Source: Stictocephala bisonia
Lineage: Eukaryota; Arthropoda; Insecta; Hemiptera; Membracidae
Direction of reading: 5' to 3'
DNA: 64,000 nt
NCBI GenBank assembly: GCA_035578905.1
Contig: JAQJVL010000030.1
Location: 931,159 to 995,158 of the forward strand
The translations under genes and the position numbers were made by a program. Under the pieces are notes generated by a model. It had not been told where the DNA came from. It searched no databases and was given only the letters and a program-made list of their open reading frames with translations. Below, piece after piece: positions 1 through 11,592 of the stretch. Numbering within the stretch: the first letter of the stretch is position 1; each line of letters opens with the position of its first letter.

Positions 1-2655
1 ATTACTAAAAAGTATAGGATAAAGAACATTAAATTATTACAAACTCTTCGGAAAAGTAACAAGTTGTTATTGAAGCTGGTGTTGAATTGTACCGGACAGT
101 TAGTGGACGTCGACTTGTATGAAGTATATTTTGAAGGTGTGTTCCTTTTAGATGTTTTTTTTCATTTGTTAGACTAATTTTAAAGTCTATTTGCAAATTA
201 TTCAAACTGATTACAGCTTGAAAAATTATAAAAAAATATATCATTCGATGTTCTGTTGTTAGTCTGTCTTCACATTCATCATTGCAGTGTATTTCATCAA
301 ACTTCCTTGCTGATTCTAGGTTGGAACCTCAGCAACTACCTGGCTTATGGAAATGAAGTGTCGCAGGTCCTAGGTGTTACATGACGGACCGCGAGGAAAT
401 GGCAGGAAGCCGAGAAAGAGGTAACGATCCATTTCCTTAGACTAAACCAAAGCACTTCCAATAATTACAATCCGAAGGGAAAACCGTACAATTTTCGTTG
501 CCAGCCGGGCAGAAAAACACGGAACAAGTATCAGGACTGAGCCAAAATGCCGTAGTCTATAAAAGTAAGTCCTGTAGAGTCGACGTCCAGTGGGATAGGT
601 GTGGCAACAATGAGTGCCTGGGACGCCCGGATTACACTCCACACGTTTGTAAGTAACACATGGTTCTTTTGTTACATAGTTATTGTAAGGTAGTTCGGGT
701 GTTATGTCAAATGAAGAATCCATTTTAACAGTATTTGCCACAGCACATAAGTTAAGAACGTACCAAGAGATTTACTTTTCAATTCTTAGTGACGTTGCAA
801 TTAGAAAAAAAAAGGTTTGATACGAGTTTAAACCACATAAAACTTGAAAGGAAATTCTCTTCAGGACAAAGAAAACCCCCTTGGTGATGACAACTTTACG
901 GTTGATTGTTGGCTTGTTTGAGTAACTGCGTACGCGATTTGTCAGGCTTCCTAATTAATTAACTGTTTCTTAACATGGTGACCCGTAAAGAATGTTTCAC
1001 GCACCTTCCCGCGTAGTCTGAGGAAAGTTATCTGTGATAATGAACGTTGGGATGTATGATTTTTAAGTTTGTAAACAATGGGTATTAAGTTACAATTTAT
1101 GTATTATAATGCATTTTTCTTGTACCTATGGATGGACGTATCGAAGTGACTGGTGTGAAGAAATTTGATTTCATTAATAAAGCGCAAATTTTATATGTAT
1201 TTTTATAAATACAAAAATGATCAGTTTTGTAATTTCAGTGGAATTTCAAAGTTAAACCAAGAGAAACGGGAGATTAACACACTGGGTTGCCATAATTATA
1301 AACATGTGAACACCTTCCATTATTCGGTTACAGTTGATTATTCGGTCCATTATTAATTTTGAGTTGATGTCATCAATTTTATTTGCCGCTCATCATCCAA
1401 TGTTATTAATTTTAGCATCTTGTTTTTGGACAGATACTGTCAATAACTTTTTAATTCACGCCAAACTACTGAACATTTTTCAAGATCTGACAATATTGTG
1501 CAGCGCTTGCTCTATAGTTATAATATTCTCCTTTACGATATTTGTAAATTTAAATATATATTTCCCGATACAAGGATTTAGAAAGAACATTTTAGATTCG
1601 TGACTTAAGTGGTCTTCCCTATTTAAGACGCGATCAACGTTTACCCTCATAAACGCTAACAGTCCACTCACCCTACAAACACACAATTATTAGCAGCCCC
1701 ACGCAATATTTGACGTCCATCTAACTAACCTTCAAACGAACCACTAAAGATGACTCGCCTTTCCAACAAATACTCTGTGGGGATGGATTTGAATGTTTAG
1801 CTTCTATGGAGTGTAACAGTGGTTGTGGAACTGACTTGTGCCTTTCGTCAATTTGCATAATGCACATATATATTGCTAAGCCTTTCTAGTATAATTGATT
1901 TAGCATATATTTCTAAATATATTTTAAGTCGTTTTTTATAAAGGCAAAGGATTCCACATCAGTTCCAAAAATTTACTTTTGAAAATTCTTCCGTCTCATT
2001 TTAGTATAATAGCCCACACTAAAGCTTCACTCGACATATGGTGAACACCAACTGTCAACTTAGTGAAACGAAGCTCGAAACCTTAGGCAAAAGGTACTTC
2101 ATATTACCATATTAAATCAATTAGCGCGACATTTAAAAAATAAATCAAGCTTTTAAAGCTACAGAAGAAGTTTCGTATTGTTAGGGCCTACATAGGTTAA
2201 AGTTAAATCGTTCCGTTCCGCATTCGATTAAAGCCCAACTTCATATGCCAAAGTTTCTCAGTTCAATCCTAATCAGAGTAAAAAAATTTTGAAAGGTGAT
2301 GACTTCTTGGGCTATTAATTAATTATACTTATTAAGGAAAAGCCGGCGTTGATTTTTAACGAAAACCACATTCACCACTACACACTCAAACAAAACCCAT
2401 ATTTGCTGTCTTACATGATCGTCGTCGTAAGAATAAATAAAAATAAATAGATTATACACTTGTTTAGAAGAGCATATTTTTGTTTTGTAGCCTCATTGTG
2501 CATACTAATTACACCACAAGAAAGTTATTCAACATGGAGTTCCCAAATTTATCGGGGATATGTTAAAAATTACTGCAAAATATCTTTCACTACTAAAGAT
2601 AGTAATATACACTAAAGCTCCAGAAGTTCATGATCAGATAGCATTCCAACTAACA
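1..2655. other. No gene identified
   Basis: Mostly AT-rich sequence. The patch at 380-700 is GC-richer with a 99-codon minus-strand frame (ending 442) that has several Cys and Pro but no recognisable domain. A possible decayed element; nothing else seen. Confidence 0.4.
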
Positions 2656-2660
2656 TTTGG

Positions 2661-3155
2661 CTCTGTAAGCAGTTTTCATGTCTGGTCACTTTCGCTTGCG
2701 ACCTAGCCCAGCGTGACGGTCCAGAGAGTCCCCGTCTACCATCAACCGTCTAGGCCGGCGAGGATTGCAGGCAATGGCTGTTGCACCGACATGGACTCCT
2801 AGTGCTAGCTTGATCTGGAATAACTCTGCAAGTAGTTGTCATATCTGGTCACTTTCGCTTGCGACCTAGCTCAGCGTGAGAGTCCAGAGCGTCCCCGCTG
2901 ACCACCAACTGTCTTGGTCGGTGAGGATTGCTGGCAATAACTGTTACACCGACATGAACTCTAGTGTAAGTTTGATCTGGACTAACTCTGCAAGTAGTTG
3001 TCATGTCTGGTCAGTCACTTGTGACATAGCTCAGCGTTACGGTCCAGAGCTTCCCCGCTGACCGTCAACCGTCCAGTTCTGTGAGGATCGTAGGCAATAA
3101 CTGTTGCACTGAACTTGACGTCTAGTGGAAGTTTGATCAGGACTAACTCTAGATT
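2661..3155. repeat. About 165-172 bp tandem repeat, nearly three copies
   Basis: The motif CTCTG(C/T)AAG(T/C)AG begins at 2661, 2824 and 2996, each followed by CATxTCTGGTCACT, TCAGCGT and GACATG landmarks in the same order. Units are about 80-90% alike and relatively GC-rich. The 61-codon open frame starting at 2876 is inside it and is not considered a gene. Confidence 0.88.
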
Positions 3156-4630
3156 TATAGATTTTAAAATCGAATTATAAGCATAAAAATAATGACAGTT
3201 TTGGGGCTACAACATACAGGAGGTTGGGGATTGAATGACAAGTTTAAATACAAGTACGATATTTTTGTTTAAAATTTAATATTCCGTTTAGTGCAATATT
3301 TTCATAAAAATAAACCATTAAGTTTAATAAATGATGAATGTTTTCAACAGCGTGGTCATGTTCTAACTCTAACTTGTGAGTGTATAAATAATCAAACAAA
3401 ACTATCTGAACATTACTAGATCTGAGTTTTATTAGAAAGTTTTAACTTGGGGTTTCCTTAGGGTAGCAAAAACAAACGATTTGAATAACTACAGTTAGAT
3501 TAGTTTATATAAAAGCTTTTTGTAATATGTTTGAAGAGCTGCTTCCCTGACCCCAATCAAACTAAATATCGAAATAGCACACGACTAAAATTGTAATTTT
3601 ATCTTTTCCTAAAACTTAGGACTATCACAAATGAAATCAACCTATTCCAAAACATACATAACATTTGAACAAATATATGGAGATTTAATTACATACAAAA
3701 TTTAAACATTGGTCCTTTTAATTCCAACTTTTCTTTCAGCCTGCAGAAGACGGAAAATTGTGGCGTCTTTATAGTTGAATAATGACACGCTTTAATCACT
3801 TACCGTGGTTCTAGGGGTTTGCTTGATGTGAGGAAACGTTAACATTGTTTTTATGGATAATATGTTCGTACTGGCCGGAAGTCGTCTGGATTTCTGACCA
3901 CTCCAGCTCTTCTTAACAAGCCTGGTCATCAATCGCGCTAATGCGTGCTGTAACGTTGATGGTAATGTGTGTGACGTAACGGCGGAGGGGGTGGGGAGGG
4001 GTTAATGTAACTTCCTAGACAACAGCTGATCGTAAACCGAAGTTATGAGCGCGGCTTGACCATCAAACGGTTTTGTCTATCACTTGCAAATGCCCCGCCT
4101 TACAGAAACTCCGGTTTTTGCTCTACTTTCAAAGATCTGGCCATTCCTTTTTCGGTGTTAGGAAGTAAAATGCTTTGTGAATGCCGCCCTGTCCTGTGTA
4201 ATATACGAGTGCCGTTCACCAACCCTCAACATTCAACAACAGTACTGATTATGATTATTTGTGTCGTGTGTGGGGGTTGGGAAGTTGGCCATTGTAACTC
4301 AAAACAGCAACAACACTGTTTCAAACACTGTCATTAATGTTATATTAATTATATTATATAGGTTGAAAGATTATGCAATTGAAAGATAGATGTTTATTCT
4401 TAGTTTTAGCATTATATTCAAAAGAATTATTTCTCTGCACTTAACATGGTACACTAACACCATACATGTGTGTGTGTTTGTGTGGGTTGGTCAGTAACAC
4501 CATCTTTAAGTTCCCTTAACAGTCCCATCATGTTTAACAATTAAAACCATATTTAGAAATGAATATCAGCTCACTATGTGACAACGAAATAGTAGTTTAA
4601 CAATAATTATATCTAATAAATCCAAGTTTA
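3156..4630. other. No gene identified
   Basis: AT-rich except for a GC-richer stretch at 3880-4300 with a G-rich run (GGCGGAGGGGGTGGGGAGGG near 3980). The 93-codon frame at 4056 shows no domain. Confidence 0.4.
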
Positions 4631-4631
4631 A

Positions 4632-4806
4632 ATTAATTATGACGACACGGTGTCTGCTCAACGGTTGCCGTCGACGTGGACACTACTAGACAAGTCTGGG
4701 GTGTCTATGTTGGATGGTAGTCACTACGTGTATTACACGTAGTACTGCGTGGTTCTGGTTTCACCTAAGGTTGTAGGTCCCTTAGTTGTTCTGGCTATTA
4801 ATAAAT
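4632..4806 (+). mobile_element. Dispersed repeat A, partial copy
   Basis: CAACGGTTGCCGTCGACGTG, GGACACTACTAGA, TGCGTGGTTC and AGGTCCCTTAGTTG match the reverse complement of the 11.2-kb copy. The right-end fragment of the same family lies at 5955-6025, so one copy may have been split by the minisatellite at 4959-5815. Confidence 0.55.
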
Positions 4807-4958
4807 AATAATAATAAATTCTTTTTTTTCTCTCTCAATATTGTACATGCTGCACAAATTTCGGTCAATCAACTAAAGAATATTTTTATAAACAGTTTAA
4901 TCACATCTACGCTGATCAACTTAAATTAATACCTCTTTCTAAGGAAAAGTCGACCTTA

Positions 4959-5815
4959 TTAACAAATTACATCTACGACCCCATTCACCCACCCATCCCA
5001 CATACCTACATTGTTGACGACCCAGAAAACCACCCACTTAGCTATATTGTTAACCACCAAGTCACCCACCCACATAGTACCTATATTGATGACGACCCAG
5101 TCATCCACCCACATACTTAAATTGCTAACGACCTTCTCACCCACATACATACCCACATAGCTATATTGTTAACCACCAAGTCACCCACCCACATAGTACC
5201 TATATTGATGACGACCCAGTCATCCACCCACATAATTAAATTGCTAACGACCTTCTCACCCACATACATACGTATATTGTTAATGACTTTCGCACCCACC
5301 CACATACGTAAATTGTTGACGATCCATTCACTCACCCACATACCTAAAATGTTGACGAATCAGTTATCCACCAACATATGTAAATTGATAACGACTTTCT
5401 CACCCACCGATATACCTACAATATTGACGACTCAGTCACCCACCCACCTATATTGTTGACGAACCACTCATCCACCCACATACTTAATTTGTTGACGACC
5501 CAATAACCTACCCACAAACTTACATTGTTGACGACCCACTCACTCACCCACATACCTACAATATTGACGTCCTACTCACCCACCCACATACCTGTAATGT
5601 ACACGACCCACTCACTCAACCACGTACCTCCATTGGTGACGACCCAGTCACCCATCAACGTACCTACAATGTTGACGAACCACTAACCCACCCTCATACC
5701 TAAATTGTTGGCGACTCACTCACCCACACACATACCTAAATTGTTGGCGACTTTCCCAGCCACCCACATACCGAAATTGTTGAGGACCCACTCATCCACC
5801 CTTAAATGTCCACAA
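4959..5815. repeat. Diverged 36-bp minisatellite
   Basis: About 23 diverged units of form CCCACCCACATACCTA plus CATTGTTGACGACCCACTCA, period about 36 bp. The C-rich core resembles the reverse complement of the 48.9-kb unit, but the spacer (TTGTTGACGA) differs. Open frames on both strands are repeat by-products. Confidence 0.9.
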
Positions 5816-5954
5816 CTTAATTTAAATCAGGTTAAAATCGAGTGGTCTCTATATTACAAACAAGACATGTTGTAAGGGGCATAGTTATTGAGTATAAAAT
5901 TGCAAATTGTCTATAAATAGAAATATATCGTCAAGCTCAAAAAATATATACAAA

Positions 5955-6025
5955 ACTACACTCATCACACTCATTCGAAATCCATATTCGCCCATATCTT
6001 GACGATCGGCGTCTTATGAATAAAT
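5955..6025 (+). mobile_element. Dispersed repeat A, right-end fragment
   Basis: CACACTCATTCGAAATCCAT and CCCATATCTTGACGATCGG(C) match, on the other strand, the fragment at 16255-16330, and match in weaker form the end of the 31.4-kb copy. An AAAT microsatellite follows. Confidence 0.5.
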
Positions 6026-6388
6026 AAAAAATAAATAAATAAATAAATAAAATAAAAACTAATAAGAAGATTCTAATTAATATTATGTTTAAAATGGAGA
6101 TCCAAGAAGTAGATTTCTCTGATGGTTTTTCGGATGACAAAAGTAAACTACATTTTGGATATCTTTTAATATTCAATATCAACGTGTTTTTGGAAATATT
6201 TAGAATTTGTAGAAGTTCAATTATTTAAAGATTATAGACATAAAATCTGTCATTGATCAAAGTTTTGTTGAGAGCACATCTCTAGTTCCTTACGTCCATG
6301 CATAAAAGTTCAGTAACTTGGTCAGTCTCCTTCATTTATCTTAAGTTGTATTAGAATTAGTAATTCCATTTCTGGTAATTGGCATCTC

Positions 6389-6390
6389 AA

Positions 6391-6424
<34 letters not shown>

Positions 6425-6430
6425 TAATAA
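6389..6430. repeat. Poly-A followed by (TA)n
   Basis: An A run of about 20 followed by a TA run of about 17 bp. The minus-strand open frame with poly-Phe at 6341-6535 is an artefact of it. Confidence 0.9.
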
Positions 6431-6649
6431 ATAAATCAATAAAAAAACAAAAAAAAACATTAAAATCTGAAAAAGTACACAAACAATAACCTTTAGGAGT
6501 CTCCAGTGTACGTTTACAAGTCCTTGGACTAGCAATTAACTGACAAAAATTCAATTTTTATAAAAACGGAAACAGGAAAGATTTTTTTTGTAAGTTGGCA
6601 TCACTGCTACGCAAATGAATGTCCTATTAGTGTGGTGTATGGGACTAGG

Positions 6650-6871
6650 TTACGATACGAGCTGATGACTGGACAGACGTGGGGCATTGTTGCCATCTGT
6701 CATGGTCAGGTGTAGCGCCGTTCCATGCACTTCCGGCAGACTGAACAGTTCCGGGTCCTCCGGTGCACCAGCAGGACAACACTTATTGGTGCACCTGTGG
6801 GGATGTGGAATCTCTCTTTTATATAAGAACGATCCTAAAGATGTGACCGCCCATTCAGTCAACTCGTTCAT
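6650..6871 (-). other. GC-richer patch with short open frame
   Basis: The minus-strand frame of 73 codons contains IPHPHRCTNKCCPAGAPEDP. A possible acceptor (CCCCACAG) lies inside it and a TATATAAAAG string upstream of that. The plus strand is open too. Possibly an exon, but unsupported. Confidence 0.2.
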
Positions 6872-6899
6872 AAATAATGAAATCGACCATATCTTAAAA

Positions 6900-8495
6900 T
6901 AATCGAATCAGATTCATAGTTTTATTGAAGAGTGATAAATAACAGAAAAGGAGTCACCAAGACCTTAACAATGTTTACATAGCAAAAATGACATCTACTA
7001 ATGTATTTAATAATGGAAGCATAGTCTACGAGTTGTAATCACTCTTTATAACAGTGTACATGACAGCATTACAGGCAATGGTGAATTTATTTGAAGAAAA
7101 TGAATAGTTTTTCTCAATATAAAATTCCATTCCACTGGGAAATATTACGAGAGACAATTACAAGGAATTGAGCATAAACCTTTACCAAATTAATAAACTT
7201 TTTTTAATAAGAACATGTAAATAACTCACTACTACACAAAGATCAGTTAAAAATGTTACGTAATATAAATTTAAGAACTCTTTTATTATCCTGCTTTACT
7301 ACTGATGTGTGTGTGCGTTTTTTTATTGTTTTATTTACTAATGTTTTATGTTTAATTATTAGGCCTAACTGATTCCTTTTATTTCAAAATTACAAATAAG
7401 ACTTCACAGGAGAAATAATTCCAAGAATAGATTAAATGCTTGCAACTTTTACCAACAGTTCAATTAAGATACACACAAAATTCAGCAAAGATAAAAAAAA
7501 TAAAATTCATTAATATGTTGATATTAATGAATTTATATGAATGATAAATGATGAACGATAATGAAAAATAGTAAACTACGATTCTTTAATCAAATTGCTA
7601 CATTTTGGACTGCAATGAAAATTGTAATGTTGGAAATCGAAACTAGCAGTATTTAAACAATAAATACTGATAAGGCATTTTCTGCAATCTCTGTATTGTT
7701 ATAAAAAGGTTTGTCATATTTTATTTTATTTCTCTAAATGTCAATTTATTCAGATGAGGCCACTCTCTAGAAGGTTCACTTATTTAAATTTCAAAGATTA
7801 AAAATAATTTTTTTACGTTTCAAACCGTGTCAAATAAATTTTAAGCCACATTATGTGTTCGTAAATCGAATAGGAGGAACTATCATTATAGTGTGGTCAT
7901 ACAAAGATTACGCTAAATCGTCTTTGAGGGTTCAGTTAGGGGTATCTTTTGCTGAGTGAGTCATGAGAGAGGATCTGAATAATTAATTATAGGCTACTTG
8001 TCAAGTGGGGTGGTTCTTCCTCATTTCTCAGAGCGGACTCAGAGCGTTTCTCAACTGTCTATGTCAAGATATTAATACACAACGAACAAAGATCTAGTCC
8101 TTGACATGGGCTACCCAGGTCATCAGATTTCACCCTATAATGTTTAAATATTTGAACACATTCTTATTTCTACCTTCGCCTGATCTATTACAAAAACTCG
8201 AGGACCACATAACCGAACCTGTGGAATCCAGAACTCTGTTGTAGGGCAAAGAATTGTGAACGATTCGATGTGATCATGTAATGTGTAGGTTGATGAAATG
8301 TTTACATTCATTTTTAAAACTATTTAATGTTTTTACATTTTGTGTTTGTAGGTGCGTATTAGAATCGTCTCTTTTATACTAATAATTTAAGTAGTTTAGC
8401 GTTTGTGCCAATAATGACATTTTCTTAACTTTATAATAGTTCATACTTATATTGTTAGGTTAATAAATGTAACTTTTACTTATAAGATAGGATTG
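6900..8495. other. No gene identified
   Basis: AT-rich intergenic sequence with no open frame of note and no clear repeat. Confidence 0.5.
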
Positions 8496-8499
8496 TTGT

Positions 8500-9600
8500 T
8501 TTTATATTCACTGAAAATACAATTAAGGCACCGTTAGTATTGTAGTAGTGTTTAAGAAGTATACCTAGTTTCGGAGACTTTCATGGTGAGTACAGTCAAT
8601 CCATAGTAGTAGTTTTTTTTTCTTCTCTGTGTAGAAGTGCGTACTTGTGTTACGAAACTTCACAAAGTATTTTATGAAATAGATCAATAAAGTTTGGTTG
8701 GGTCCTCTATCGTTAGCTTGGTGTTTTTGAACTTGTTATTGTTATTTCTATAATTATTCGTTTTCATGGTAAGTTTTGCAGAATCCTGTAATCACATTAG
8801 TTTTTACGAAATTTTGTAAAAATGGTGAATCCTATCATAAAATAAATAAATGAAACGTTTTTTAAAATCCACCAAAAATACAGTTTGAACGCGTTCGTTT
8901 TACGGCAGCACTCACAGTGCGTATTTTGTTTTGGAAACTTTAACGGTGCGTTCTTTCATATTAGTGCTTTTGTTACGAAAATGTTACACTGTGTCATATT
9001 AAATATGCAAATAAATTAATTTGATAATTTTGACTATGAGGCAAGACTATTATTTTAATACTAATAAAATGTAGTCTAGCACCGTCAAGCCGCGCGCACA
9101 CTAGATCGGCACAGCACGTACTTGCACTGCACTGCAAAAATCGAAAAGTGCAGGTTAGGATTGTTTGCATAGTATTTATGTGTGCAATGCATTGCAGTTT
9201 TGCAGCTCAGTGCAGTGCAGGTACGTGCCGTGCCGGTCTAGTGTGCGCGATCCTTTAGTCTTACAATAATGCTCACAAGGATTAAATTGTTTTGGAAACT
9301 TTAATAGTGGGTAGTTATTCATTCATAGTAGTCCAGTTATATAGTGCACTTGTGTTGCGAAAATAAACACTGCATTGTATTAAATAAGTCAATAATTTAA
9401 ATTATTGAATATAATCCAATAAACTTGTTTTAAATATTCATAAAAAATGTAATTGGTTATGTTTGACACTAGAGTGCTCTCAACGCATTTATTATTTGGG
9501 AGACTTTAACGGTAGGTTTTATCCATTGTCGTGATAAAATACTTTTGTTGCCTAAATTTAAATACCGTATTATATGAAATATTTTAATTAATTATTTTAA
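8500..9600. repeat. Diverged tandem repeat of about 360 bp
   Basis: A block containing TTTxGGAGACTTT or TTTTGGAAACTTTAA, then GGTGxGT, ATTCATAGTAGT, ACTTGTGTTxCGAAA and TAAATA recurs near 8567, 8931, 9290 and 9490. It is preceded each time by an A-rich AATACAxTT block. A related block appears near 14260. Copies are much diverged, and one is interrupted by the MITE at 9092. Confidence 0.6.
9092..9249. mobile_element. Small MITE-like element with long terminal inverted repeats
   Basis: The left end CGCGCACACTAGATCGGCAC and right end GTGCCGGTCTAGTGTGCGCG are inverted complements, continuing inward through GCACGTACxTGCACTGCACTG for about 45 bp per arm. They enclose about 65 bp. No coding capacity; no convincing target-site duplication was seen. 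It is a non-autonomous DNA-transposon-like insertion. Confidence 0.75.
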
Positions 9601-10019
9601 CGTTCTTCGATACAAGGCAATACTCAATGAAAAGACAATCTGGGGACCTTTGATATCGCAGCAATATTCATATATAGTAATAACAAATTTGATTCATCCT
9701 TCCATTATATTAATAGAGGATTCATGATACAAAAGCTTAAACACCGTGTTATGCTACTGATAAATCGACCGAGTAATAGATGTTGCAAGTAATTAATTTT
9801 ATAAGAGAGCGGCTTTGTAGTGTTTGTATGCCAACTGTGCAATTCGCCTTGTGACAACATACATTTTAGTACGCCATGGAGTAATTTACTAGTGAACAAC
9901 TAGAATTCGGTTTATTTGGGTGAAATGTATGTCAGTGTCCAGTCTGTCGTGACAAGTGACGACTGTGGTAACTCGGCCTTGGACACCCTCCTAGGAGACG
10001 CGGTACAGTGGTCATGGCG

Positions 10020-10540
10020 CAATGAGCTTGGACACGGGCAGGTCCGGTGGCCGCTGGAGTGGCTGATCTTGGGGTAGACACGGACATGCCCGAGAGCCGA
10101 TGGAGTGACTGACCTCGGCATGGACACGGACAGGCCCAAAGGGTGGATGGAATTGATGATATTGGGGTAGACATTGACATCGGACCTAGGTCCGCTGGAG
10201 TGGCTGACCTTGGGGTAGGCAAGGACAAGCCCCGAAGTCCGCTGGAGTGGCTGATCTTGGGGTAGGCAAGGATAAGTCCCAAAGTTCGCTGGAGTGGCTG
10301 CTCTTGGGGTTGGCAAGGACAAGCCCTGAAGTCCGCTGGAGTGGCTGCTCTTGGGTTTGGCAAAGACAAACCCTGAAGTCCGCTGGAGTGGCTGCTCTTG
10401 GGGTTGGCAAGGACAAGCCCCGAAGTCCACTGGAATGGCTGCTCTGGGGGTTGGTAAGGACAAGCCCGAGGTCCGCTGGAGTGGCTGATCTTGGGGTAGG
10501 CAAGGATAAGCCTAACCACCACTGAAGTAGCTGTTATTGC
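10020..10540. repeat. 47-bp GC-rich minisatellite
   Basis: The motif GTCCGCTGGAGTGGCTG recurs at 10190, 10237, 10284, 10331, 10378, 10425 and 10471 (47-bp steps, once 46), with diverged units to either side. Since 47 is not a multiple of 3 the reading frame rotates from unit to unit, which explains the several long minus-strand open frames (up to 223 codons). None has a gene-like structure. Confidence 0.9.
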
Positions 10541-10599
10541 CGAAGAGTCGACACGGACTACCCGGGGGCCAGTGAAATGACTGATCTTGACAAAAACAC

Positions 10600-10810
10600 A
10601 CACACGCTCTTTTTTCCGCAGGAGGCTGATCTCTACAGCTAAGAGATAGACACGGACAGTCGTGGTGGCTGATCTCTACAGGCGAGAGGGTAAGAAACGG
10701 TCAAGCATTTTACTGGAATTGCTGATCTCTACAGAGAAGGGGTAGACATGGACCGTCCGCAGATCGCTAAACTAGCTGACTTCTACAGCCGAGGGATAGA
10801 CACTCGAGGA
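10600..10810. repeat. Degenerate extension of the minisatellite
   Basis: Blocks of GGCTGATCTCTACAG followed by GATAGACACGGAC or GGTAGACATGGAC recur three to four times at about 60-70 bp. They share the GTAGACACGGAC element with the 47-bp array next to them. Confidence 0.55.
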
Positions 10811-11235
10811 TCAATTATTAATAATTAGTAAGGCCTCGATCGTAGATATATGGATTAGTATCAATTTTTTAGCAGACGTCAACATTTTAAACATTCTCCC
10901 AGATTATATTAAAAGGGAACAAAACTTAAACAAATTAAAATCTCGATTAAAAGGCTACTTAGAGGCTCTCGCTTGTTATTAAGTGGGTGAATTTATAGCA
11001 GACCCCTAATTTGCAGACGGTTCGGGAGAGACCTGTATGAATGTTATTGCTGTTAGTATTGAATGAATGCGTGACTCTGTGATTGAATGAACTCCCCCCT
11101 CTAAACTTTGCTGAAATTTTTAATATAGTTATTTTAATCCCATCACTTAATGTATCATTAGTTTGTATGATCATTAATACTAATAATATGACTTTTGCTA
11201 TACAATATGTACATATTGTCAAAAAGCTATCAAAA

Positions 11236-11592
11236 CTATTTCTTTTAATTTCAGTATGGGAGGAGAATGAGTGTGATGAGTATGGACTGTATACGAACGG
11301 TTGTAATAATTGTTCCTTAGAAATAGCCATTTATTAATAGCCAGGGGTATTAAGGGACCAACAGCTTTAAGTGGAAACCGAACCACGTAGTATTGGTCTG
11401 ATATTCAGCAATCGACAAGCCTTATTCTCAGTTTTCTTCCCTACACAACATCCGGACACTGACTACCCAACACGGAACCTCAGCATTCTCAAGTAGTGTC
11501 CACGCCGATGGCAACCATTGAGTTGACGTCATGTTGGTATTAGAGGACAAATCATAGAACATAATCGGCTAAAATCTCGTCAACACTTTTTC
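11236..11592 (-). mobile_element. Dispersed repeat A, copy adjoining the LINE
   Basis: It carries GAGTGTGATGAGTATGG, TTGTTCCTTAGAAATAG, TTATTAATAGCC, CGAACCACGTAGT, CCTACACAACATCC, CCGATGGCAACCATTGAG and TCGTCAACACT in the same order as the 17.8-kb copy. It ends where the LINE remains begin, so the LINE probably landed in it. Open frames at 10959-11337 are within or beside it and look spurious. Confidence 0.65.

Noticed and set aside
9912..10603. Pro/Ser-rich minus-strand frames of 183 and 223 codons
   Set aside because: They come from a 47-bp repeat whose frame rotates; three frames are similarly open.
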